From: Toxotes chatareus
Lineage: Eukaryota > Chordata > Actinopteri > Toxotidae
Direction: 5' to 3'
DNA: 64,000 nt
Assembly (NCBI GenBank): GCA_016801885.1
Contig: CM028903.1
Location: 18,335,035-18,399,034, forward strand
Part shown: piece by piece, positions 49,401 through 61,400 of the stretch
How positions within the stretch are numbered: position 1 is the first letter of the stretch
Layout of the letters: each line of letters opens with the position of its first letter
Program-made: the position numbers and the translations under genes
The notes under the pieces: generated by a model
What the model was told of the DNA's origin: nothing
Databases searched by the model: none
The model's input: the letters and a program-made list of their open reading frames with translations, nothing else

Positions 49401-52400
49401 TTGTTACATTGACAGGAATTGTGTTGATATATTTTATCTTTAACCTGTTTTCCTTTGAGGTCTGGGTTTGTGCTAACCACCTTACCTTCTCTTCCTGTGC
49501 AGTCCCACTAAGTCAGAGTTTATTAGAGCCAAATACCAGATGCTGGCCTTTGTGCACAAGCTGCCCTGCCGCGATGATGATGGCGTCACTACCAAGGACC
49601 TCAGTAAGGTGAGGACTCAGTATTTCACAGCTGAGGGGCAAAGACATAATGAGGTCAGGTTAATTAGCCTATACAGATATAGCCATACTGTAGAACAGCA
49701 TGTGTAAGCACAAAGGATGTTTCTTTAATAGATGTCAGTGGGAGACCTTATACATAAACATGCATACTCATCTATGTGTGTGCACTCACTCACACAAACA
49801 CTAACACTTGCACTCTCGCTGATAACACCCCCTGGCAGGAAGTGATCTGAATGACACAGCAGGATGTAATAATGATCTCTAATGCTGTGGAGCTCCACTG
49901 GGCTAATAAGGGGATTCTGCCTGTTTCTTTCTCTCCATGATGTTTAATCTTTCCACCCACATCTCTCTATTTCTCCATCTCTCTCCTCAACCCCCCTCCT
50001 CTTTGTTTCTCTCTTAGCAACTTCACTCTAGTGTGCGGACGGGAAGTTTAGAGACGTGTCTTCGGCTCCTGTCCCTCGGCGCTCAGGCCAACTTCTTCCA
50101 CCCGGTGAGGAAAAATCTGCTTGCTGACTCACCCCGTCTAGCAATTAGCCACGCTGTTCAGTTATTCTCTTTATGCCAGGCCTGTTGTCCTGACTCTGTG
50201 TGTGTACCTGACCCTCCAGGAAAAAGGCACTACCCCGCTCCATGTGGCAGCCAAGGCAGGCCAGATCTTGCAGGCTGAGCTGCTAGTGGTGTACGGTGCA
50301 GACCCTGGAGCACCTGACGTTAACGGACGTACGCCTATGGACTATGCAAGGTACAAGACAGAGAAAACACACTTCATTAATAATACAAATAGCATTTAAA
50401 TGAAATCTCACATTGAAATTGTAATGTGACAGTTGTGTTGGGAAAAAGAAAAAGAGTTCAGTGAGGTAAAAACAGTAAGAAAGTAGAATAAAAGTGTCTT
50501 TGTGTGCTCCAGGCAGGCGGGCCATATAGAGTTAGCAGAGCGGCTTGTGGAGTGTCAGTATGAGCTGACGGACAGGCTAGCCTTTTACCTGTGTGGACGG
50601 CGTCCAGGTAACTCATTGCACCAGTCCACCCGCAGGTCACATGCCCTTAAGCAAAACAGTTAATCTCTCCACTCCTCTCCTCAGATCACAAGAATGGCCA
50701 TTATATCATTCCTCAAATGGCAGACAGGTATGGACCATGAGAGTACTTTTTTGTGTTAAGCTGATTATGAACAAACACTCTGTTGTAGCATGCATGGTGT
50801 GGTTTGATTGCATGAAGTACCTTTGTTGGTATCCTTGAACTTTGCAGCTACCTCACTTGTTATACTTCTGTTACTTGTCACTGCGTCTCCCTGGCACGGA
50901 TTTATTGATACTGATGCAGTTTAGTGGTCTTACCAGAGGGTGGCACCATAGTATATGTAACCCCACCCAAAAAAAGGAGGTAGAGAAGCGAGGTCTTTGG
51001 CATCTCTGTCAAAGCTGGCTGTTTGCTGTAAATGCCTAATGTAAAGTATCACAGGTAACTCCGATGATTTAGATCCTTGAGGTGTGCTTGGTTTAATAAT
51101 CCCTAAACTGCAGGTTTGATTTGGGAGGTGCACAGTCAGGCCACGATAAATCAAGTCCAGTAATACTTGGCTCAGCTTCTTTCAAATATTTGAGAGGTGC
51201 TGGGTTTTCTCAGCCGAGGCAAAGAAGAATTTTAAAAAATATGTCCTACTCAACGATGTACATGTAAGGCAGCTAAACCAGGCACACCTCAAAAACTATT
51301 TGCCACTGAAGTGGGTCTTGCTTCTGAGCTGCCATCTAACTCCACTTGCAACTGTTCTGTTCTGGTGAATGTTTCCTCTTGATAATAACAATTAAAGCTG
51401 TTCTGATGTGGCTTCTCTACCCCTCTTTCTGTCTATTTCTTCCTTTTTCTCACTCGTTTTCTGTTCTCTCCATTTCGCTGCGCTTGGTGGAGCCAGAGCT
51501 CGTCCTAAGTGCCCGACACAGAGGTATCTTTACTTTCCTTGTTCCTTTTGGTTCCCAGAATTTCTTCCTTCATGTCAGTCCTCTGTCTGTGCTATCCCAT
51601 CTTTTGTAGAATTCTCTGTTGTTGTTTACTTGAACAACCCAGCCTCTTCTTCAACGTTTTCTTGAAAGGGAAATCATGAGAAAACAGATTTGTGCAGTTA
51701 CTTCTGAAGGAAATATTCAAGATGACTAAAGGCTGTTAGGCAGTAGAGGTTCAGAGGGTTTCCTGCAGTAAGCAAGGTGCTGCTGTGCTCAGGAGACTCA
51801 CACCAGAAATCACCATATATCCAAATTGTACATTAGCATATACCAGTATGCTTAGTGAACATTTCTGAAGTAAATTTAGTCTACCTAAAATAAAAATAAA
51901 AATAAAACAATATATTAAAGCTTTTGACATGTAACTCTTTAATATGTCATGCAGTTAGTCTACAGCAGCATATAGTAAGAAAGTTACACTTTGACTAAAT
52001 AAATACACGCTCAGATTTTATAGTTTTTAGTTATCTAGCAGTGGCTTGCAAAACCACAAATACACCCTGTCCCGGGGACTGTACAGATGATTAATTTTAG
52101 GTTAATGTGGCAGTCACCATTGTATTCAATCTGACACCCACAGCATCACACCTCCCTTTCCCCCCATTTTAGCGCATTACCCTTCCCAGTCCTCACTCGT
52201 CTATCTTCCTCCCTGCCTCCCTCTCCGTCTCTTTATTCCACTATGTCTTTCTGATGCCTGTCTGACTGTCATCATCTCTGTTTTTCAGTCTGGACCTCTC
52301 AGAACTGGCCAAGGCTGCCAAGAAGAAGCTCCAAGCAGTGAGTTGGGTTGAAGTCTGAGTTTAAATCACAGCTTATTGTACATTTACATTACAATTCTGC

Positions 52401-55400
52401 TGACAGGTGTAGGGTCAAAGTTTAGCCAGTTTTCTTATGCCCCTGGAGGTGATGTAAAAAGTTAAGTGCTTGGTAAAATAAAAAGGGGGCAAAATAGTTG
52501 GTTTGTGTCACAGCCAGAATTTCTGCTCCTTGCCAAAATAATGTTTGTCTGCTCCAGGGCCATCTGTTTAGCCCCTCAGAATGCTAATAATCAACAACTG
52601 AGACCTGATGGTCAGTCATTAACATCTGAAGGACTTTAATCACAAACCATGACACAGAAGTTTTTGGAAAAATGTAATGGGACAGCTTGTCAGATAAAAA
52701 CTTAAAAATTGCAGCCCAGATACATCAGGTTGTTTTTAGGTCATTTTCATATCATGCTTCTGCTCTCTCTTGTTTTTGACACTGGTGTTTATCACACTAG
52801 TCATGTACAAATACATACATGTTGATATATCTGGGGTCGCTTTGCTTGTGTCTGACAGCTCAATAATCGGCTGTTTGAGGAGCTAGCGATGGATGTTTAT
52901 GACGAGGTGGATCGCAGAGAAAATGATGCAGGTAAGCCTCATCTCCTCACTCATTACTTCCCTGTTTTGTCCTCTACGTGGGAGAAATATTTGCCTGCAT
53001 TTTGACTCTTTCCCTATGGAAACTTGATGTTGACTGAAGTATAAAACACCTCCACAAGACATTGTTGACATGAACTTTGAGAGGGAAGTGGGGGAGAGAA
53101 AAAGAGAGACATTCACAGAGAAAATAGATGTTGAGAGAACAGAGTGAATTTGAAGGACACAGTGAGGAGAAAAGGAAAATGACTACTGTAAAGGAAGGCC
53201 AAATGGAGTGAGTGAGGGAGGGAGGAGGAGAGTCCGAGCGAGGAAGTGCCTCAGAAATTCTTGAGTCTCTCTCCTCCTCCTCTGCTCTTTTTCTCTGTTT
53301 TCCTTTTCTTCTTTCCCTTTACTTCAGTAGTGGTAGCAGTCAAATTGTGCTTTCTGACAGATGCACCGCAGGTAAGTAGCAAGAATACACACGCTGAACT
53401 GCACACAGTGGGAGGGCTCAGAGCACAGCAGTGCACTGTAGGGGCTGGAATCCTGGTTTAATATCTAATTATTATGATGTTTTTTCTTTTTTCACTGTAC
53501 TTGTTTATGTGTCTGTGTGGGTGGATGGACTGGGTATTTGGCCGCTCATGTTCCAGCTAAGACAACCTTGTGGCCTGAAGACACACACACACACACAGGC
53601 TTATTTTTTGCTTCATGTTTTTGTCTCTAGTGTGGCTTACGACCCAGAACCACAGCACTCTGGTAACAGAACGCAGCGCAGTGCCCTTCCTACCAGTCAA
53701 TCCTGAATACTCTGCCACACGCAACCAGGTAAACATGCACAATCATACAATGCAAATAACGACAGGCAGCATGCATACACTCATACCTATTGGCTGTTAC
53801 AAATAAATACATACACACATACTTGAGAAACTGTAGACATTTTGGACTGAAGACAGTGACAAAACTGTGAAAAAAGAAGAGAAAGGTGAAAGAACTGGCA
53901 AGTACAAAGAAAAGATAGAGCCTTGTGATATCTTAGACTGTTAGACACTGTGTTGGGGGTGGGGGGAAGAATGAGTGTGAAATTGACAAGGGATGTTCTT
54001 CAGCTGTGAGAAAGAAGGGGAGATGTAATCCATCTGTGTTTCTCTCTGTCTCCTCTCTCTCTCTCTTTCCTCCCTTTCCCTCACTCTGTGTGTGAGAGAG
54101 AAATCCCATATGTCCTTTCACATAGTTTCGCCTCATCTGTGTGGCTCATTAGTGTAAACATTGACTTTTAACACAAGTGTATACACACACAGAAAAAAAA
54201 AAAAACACCCAAATCGCCATGTTTGCTCTGCCCTGATTGGGCAGTTCACTGTGTTTAGGAACTACTGTCTATTTATGGTGGGAAACACATTTAGAGTTGA
54301 ACTTTTTTTAACCTCCTTTTGTCTTCTAAGCTGGTGTGTTTTGAATAGCACATCGCTTTGTGTAGTAATTCCAGTCTAGCACTTCAGTGGAAACTGACCT
54401 TTATATTCTCAAACATGGATGTCAGCATGCTAGTGTAATTGCACGTTTTATGTTTCACTGCTAATGTTTGTGAATGTATGAGCACACTTGTGATGTTGTG
54501 TATTTGAGTGTGTGTGTTAGTGTGTTGCGAGTCCTCAGTATGACTGGGTTTTTCCACAGCACATGGTAGTTGACCACAGAAGTCACATAGGCAGTGAAGC
54601 AATGACTGTGGGCTGGATTGTTTTTGCATACTGCACAACTCTAGATAGAACTCTTTAGAAGAAATTTTTGCTGCACTTCAGACGGTCATGCCAGAGTGTG
54701 CATGTGTTTAGATAACAATAAAAATCCTACGTCCTGACTCATTCTTTTCTCAGGGCCGTCAGAAACTGGCCCGTTTCAACGCTCGGGAGTTTGCCACGCT
54801 CATCATCGACATCCTGAGTGACGCCAAAAGGAGACAGCAGGGAAAAGGTCTCAGCAGCCCCACTGGTGAGACCCTGGGAGGAAAGGACAGACAGATTAGG
54901 ACTGAGGGCTGAGGGGAAGCTTTCTCAAGAAGAGCAAAAACAAGAACATATGCACTGCATTCATGAAGAATTCAAGCCTGTTTACTTTTTTCACATTTTA
55001 TGTCACAGCCTTATACTAAAAAAATATTTAAGTTCATTCTTTCCCTCATCAGCCTACACCCAAGTTTGCAAATTTGTTAAAAAGGAAAAACAGATATATC
55101 ACATTGACATAAATATTCAGACCTTTTGCTCTGACACTTGAAATTTAGCTCAATTGCCCCCAATCCCTATCTCTCTTGTTCATCTATGAGGTGTTTCTAC
55201 ATCTTGATTGGAGTCTGCCTGTGGTAAATTTGATTTATTGAACATGATGTCTAAATAAGGTCTCACAGCTAACACTGCGTATCAGAGCAAAAACCAAACC
55301 ATGAGGTTGAAGGAACTGCCTGCAGAACTCAGAGACGTGTGTCGAGGCACAGATCTGGGGAAGGCTACAGAAAGAAATATGCTTCACAGTGGCCTCCATC

Positions 55401-58400
55401 ATTCTGAAACAGGAAGTTTTGAACAACCACGGCTCTTCCTAGAGTTGGCCATATGGTCAAACTGAACAATCGGGGGAGAAGGGCCTTGATAAGAGAGGTG
55501 ACTAAGAACCCAACGGTCTCTCTGGCTGAGCTCCAGAGATCCTGTGTGGAGATGGGTGAAACTTAAAGGGCTAAAGGACTGCGAAACAAGGTTTTCTTGT
55601 CTGATGAAACCAAGATTGAACTGTCACTGGTCATCACCTGCTCAGTACCATCCCAATGGTGAAGAATGGTGGTGGCAGCATCAGGCTACGGGGGTGTTTT
55701 AGTGCAGTGGTGTCCAAACTGTTCCACAAAGGGCCGTGTGGCTGCTGTTTTTTGTTCCAACCAATGAAGAGCACACAGTTTGACCAATCAACTGTCTGAA
55801 GACTGAGATCAGTTGGTTAAATGAGTCAAGTCTGGTGTGCTGCTGCTTGGTTGGAACAAAACCCTGCAGCCACACGGGCCTTTGTGGAACAGTTTGGACA
55901 CCTCTGTTTTAGTGAATGAATTTAAACTATATCAGCATAAGGCTGCAACATACCACATTGTGAAAAAATGAAGGGTCTGAAGACTTTCTGAATGCATTGG
56001 AACTTAACCCAGTTACAAATATGGATAGATGAAGATCAGTTTGTTGACTTTTTCCAACACCTTTCAGTGTTATACTGTAGATTCAGATTCAGAGAACTTT
56101 TTGTCCCCGGGAGGCAATTTAAGACACATGTGAGCAGCATGACACTTTTTTTTAAAGCTATAAAGCATATTAAAAACCTTTTAGAAGCAACTGTGATTAT
56201 AGCTGCAAGCAGCAACATGATGAACGGGTACAATCCAGCAATTTAGAGAAGAAGGGAAAGAGGATTTTTGGGATTTACTGTTAGAGCTAAATCTGTGCCA
56301 GACCAGGTGGTATATTTTTATCTGTGCAGACATTTGACTTACATCATCTGCATCAACAACTGGTTCTTATTTGAAACCAACATGAGATCCACATTGAAAT
56401 AAGTAGGGATAAGCTGGCCAAAAACAGTCAGCAGTAGTATCAGTTTGAGCAGTCCCTAGAGAGAGATGAAAGGGAAGAGCAGGGCTGATACACTCAGAAA
56501 GAACTGTAATAAATGAGCACATTCTTTCCTTTGCCAGACCCACTGGACCTCGGCATTGATGATGACCAGCATGACTATGACAGTGTAGCATCTGATGAAG
56601 ACACAGACAGCGAGCTGACCACTCAGAACAACAACAACACACAACGCAGCAACCGTGCGAAGGTATAGTACATGACCCACTACTACTACTACTGCTGTAA
56701 CTTTAATAATATACAACACACTTTTTCAAGGTAAAACCCACTAAAACACAACTCAGCGCATGCTGACATACTAGCAGTTTTACTCAGTAAATTCAGTCCG
56801 GTTCCTCTCACTCAGTGTCTGAAAATATTAGCCAGCAAAGCTTTTCCATGGTGTCCTCTTTAAGACTGCTTGTCCCAGCATGCTTTGCGGGGAGTGGCCA
56901 CGGCCAGGGCTGCCACATATCTCCTGAGTGACATCATCAGCTATTCTGGGTCCCTGTCAGAGAGGCATTGTTCATACAGAGAGAGTTTTTGTGTACAGGG
57001 AGGGAAGAGGAGACAGAGAACGAGGGGAGAAGTGGTGCAGGAGTGGGAGTGGTAGAAATGACAAAGTAAACAACAGTTTATGTATTTAGCTCAGTGGGCA
57101 AAGTACTGACAGACCACGAGTCAGAGGCTCCACCTCCATCACCATGCTTGAAATATGTGCATTCATTATTTTGTTGTGCTTGTAAGATTTAAGAATGGTA
57201 TGGTATGAAATGTGACTGAACGTATGTATTAAGTGGGGGCATAAGAGTCAAATAGACAGTTTGGGTAGGAGGTGGATGAACTGTAAACAAAGAGCTTTGA
57301 AGACTAGTGTATGAAAGATGTTTTTAAAGTTTTGGTTTTAGGGAGTGGTATAGGACTGAGTTTGAGCATGCTCCAGGGTCACAGGAAGTGGGGGCGGATG
57401 GTGTATTGAGAGTAGAACTAAGGCTCTACTGTCTTTGTATGTGTGATCAGCTGTAGTACTACCCTGCAGGCTGTGGGCCAGCCCTCCTCCTCTCACACAG
57501 TAGTAAGCTCTGTTTTTTAACCCAGCTAGAATGCCATTGATTCATACTGTATATACCCATGTTACCTGTGTAGTAGTAAAAACTGCAGTAGCTACGCAAA
57601 TCTCCCAAGTTTTTTTTCACTTTGTCTGTACCTCACTTTCCACCCCTCTGTATTTTTGTCCACCTGCCTGTATGAATCAAGAGTATGGACTCGTCGGACT
57701 TGTCAGATGGTCCCATCACCCTGCAGGAGTACCTGGAGGTGAAGAAGGCACTGGCGTCCTCAGAAGCCAAGGTGCAGCAGCTCATGAAGGTCAACAACAA
57801 CCTGAGCGAGGAGCTCCGGCGGCTCCAGAAGGAGGTAGGGACTATGAAGGGGGGAAAGAAAGGATGGATAAATCAGGCAAAAAAGGTCAGAGGGTCCACA
57901 TATGCAGAACCTTAACCAGTGTTGACATTTTATTTACTTTTTAAATTCTTATGTACTAATAGTGGAGAGCAACATGGTATAAGGAAGAGAGATAGGATGA
58001 TGCAAGAAAGGTTGGCATGAGTTGTTTCTTAAAAAGGTTGGAATATAAAATCGGATAGGAGATGATGCCCAGATGACAGGGTCGTATTGAAAACACACAA
58101 GACAAAGTGACAAAGACAGGTTGGCAGAGCGAGAACGAAAGTGAATCAGACTGAACCAGGGCAAGATGATGGAGAGACAATATTTTAATAACTTTGCAAT
58201 TTTATTTTTCCTAACAGGGTATCAGTTTCCTACACTGCTGTCTCTGGATGATGAATTTGGTGACAGCTTTTCAGAGTTATGTAGAAACTAAAGCAGCTGT
58301 CATTCTCATGTCAGAGCGAGGGTGCTACAAATACCCGTTCTCATTTTAGTTGACATTTTTAGTTTTGATATTTCTCATTTGTTGTTCATCGTTGCTTCAT

Positions 58401-61400
58401 TTGGATTCTTGTGAGTCATTGTCATTAGCTTAATGTATTCATTAGTGGCTGCCAGTGTCAGCTTATGTGACTCATGATTCATTCATGTGTTCTTGCCGTC
58501 CCTCGACTGAGGATTCAGTGAAGAATTGAGGCAAACATGCATGTACACAACACTTGAGCACACACTGCACATACCAAATAATGGTGTCAAATGAGATGGT
58601 AGTCAACATTGCATATCCCTCGCTGACCCCTCTAAAGCAAACTCTGTGTATATACAGGTATGTAGCCTTCCCCCCATCCTTTCGCTATGACCTAATCCCT
58701 GCCTTGACATGTAACTTATTGAAGTGTCTTTACCACACATACCCTCCCTCCCCAGTAATGATGTGAGTTAATATATGAAGCCCTGTATGAGCCTTTTACG
58801 GTACATGGTTGGATGCTTGTTTTTGACTATTCAGTTGACATCCCGCCCCCCCTCCCTTCAACCTCCCCATGTCCCTCCCTCCATCCTCTCATCCCTCCCT
58901 GCTCCCTTCCTCCTCTCCTGTAGATCACACGGATGCAGACAGAGAACAGTGCTCTGCGGGGGGGCCAGCAGGCTGGGGGGGCAGCTGGCCATGGGGTGGG
59001 GGGGCCTGGTGGAGGAGGAGGTGGAGGAGGCCACTGGCAAGGGGGTGTGATGCGAGGAGGAATAGGTGGAGGGGGTCTGGGTGGGTTTGGGCCAGGAGTG
59101 GACCCGCCGGGGCTCTCGGTGCCCTCTTCAGTCGCCCCCAACTCCTATTCCCACCGGAGGGACCGCCAGGCCTTCTCAATGTACGAGCCAGGGGCAGCCC
59201 CCGGCCCCACGGCCCATGGTCCCCCAGCCCTGGACTCCCTGGCACGCCTGCAGCCCCTCAACACACCCAGCGTAAGTTAGAACTCCCCCCCAGCCCCTTT
59301 ACTTCCCACCCTCCTTTTGGTGGCCCTGATTGGCTCTCTTTGGCCTGGCTGATGGGTGACGGTCCAATCCTGATCTCTCTATTTTCCCTTTGACTTTCTC
59401 TCTCCCTGCATCTGAGTTTGCCGGTCCTTCTCTTTGAAAGCTCCAGTTGTGCATGATCCACATTTAAATGTGAAAGTGTAACACTGCTTTGTTGAAGTAC
59501 AATCAGACCTCAGTCTGTGCTTTTTAGCACCGCAAACGGGGAAGTGCACAAGTGTGACCTGAAGGAGAAGGATGGACGAAAAAGGGATTGTCTTGTCTGT
59601 TTGGTTGCCTGGCAACACAGCTGATGCTCCGCTCTCTAGCCTGCTCTGCACCCTTTAACCTTTACATTTTCAACCCTTTTTGACCTCCCAGTTAGCTCTC
59701 CTGCTGCTGGACAGCTGCTTGATTGGGAGATGCTAGGATCACACACACACAGTTTCACACATACGCACACAAACTAGAGAAGGATGTAGATGGAAGAGGA
59801 TCTGTGAACAATGGTAAAATGTCTGATCACTAGGTGACCAGTCACAGAATTTAGTAGCATTTAACTTACAGCAACATCTGTGAAACCACAGTATACAAAT
59901 ACACAGTCTCCTATCACCACCGAAAACCTCCATGGACGATAAGTCAGTGTCCAGTTCACCATCTTTTTCCACAAAGATTTACCTGTTTGTCTGTTTTCTT
60001 TCTGTCTGTCTGTCTCTTCACCTGTCTGTCCCTTGCTCACTGCAGTGCAGCCGTGCATCCTCTGGATGTAAGCATTCTGTCTGTCATTGCATTGTTTGTC
60101 ACTTCGTCCTCAAATGTAGGATTCTCACACTGTGCACCACTTCTGCTTACTGTGCATTCTAATACCAGTCAACAATAGCGTATAGTATGTGTAGTCAATT
60201 TTAGATGCTCTGTGTGGTATGTAGCTGTTCATCACTGGTTAGTTTAGCTGCGTGTTCTTTGAATTTCAGTCTTTGATAACTGTAGAGGCAATCAGTCTTG
60301 ATAGGATGATGGGTGAGCTGCTGAGTTGATCTGGCGCTGCTCTCACTGGCTCCTTCATTTTGTGTTTCTACTGTTTATAAAAACGTCTCTTCTTTCTGTC
60401 CCCCACACTCTTTTTTTCCCCTTCCTATTTCATCATCCATTTCTTTCTGCAAAACTTTTATTTCCTTCTCCATTTCTTTCGCATCTCATCTCTATCTGTC
60501 CATCTCTGTCTTCTCTCTCTTCCCCTCTCCATCCTTGTTTTGCTTCTCTTGGCAGGTAAGGAAGGGTAGTACAGGGGGTCCAGCGCCGTATGGAGGCCAG
60601 CATCTGTCTGGATCTACAGAGATGGGCAGATACATGGTGAGTTTACACAGTTTAGTTTTTTTTAGATGCATTTTCCCACTCTCATGATACTGCACTCAGT
60701 CCATTCAGGAAGTTGAGATTATAGGCTTACATTGTTTTATCAAAATGAGTCTCCTGCAAATACTGCGAGGAATGTGGAGCCTAATCCTGCATTTCTGTCA
60801 CAGATAATCTCTAATGTCCTGTGAGAAAAGTTCAGACTACAGATGTTCAAAAACCAAAGATAGAATCTTCCCCTTTACTCCAATTCGGCTGCAAATTTAA
60901 ACAACCCCACATAATTTTCATTTTTAAGAGAAGCAAGCACAATGAAGCAGATTCACAGAAAAAGCTGCTGATTTAAAACCACTTTTAAAATTTGTGACAA
61001 GTGGACCCCACTGGAAACCATCATATTTAAATGGGAACAAATGCTTGAACTTTGTCGGAGGTTGTATCTGTTTAGCTCTACAGGAGTGGACAGCACAGGA
61101 GGTTTGGTGAAGTGCGTGATTAGTGTAATGATGGAACATATTGGCGCTGTGTTTCCTTCCCCAGGTCTCTAAACCGGAGAAGCACGGCAGTGGAACAGAC
61201 AGTGACTATGACAACACACAAACGTACGACCTCTCGCTAAGGTCAGACTCACGGCCAAGTGTGTCTGTACACAGGAGTGTTTTTGAATCTTTATCTGAAG
61301 CTTTTCGACTGTGAACTCTTTCCCAAGGTGGTAATTATTAAAAGTGTGTTTTCTTCTTTTCAGTATGGGCCGCAGTAGTGAAGAGGAAGGTCGTGGGGAG

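Noticed and set aside
58869..59393. 174-codon open frame on the + strand
   Set aside because: It overlaps the git1 Gly-rich exon in another frame. The true frame carries the conserved HRRDRQAFSMYEPG and joins its neighbours in phase.
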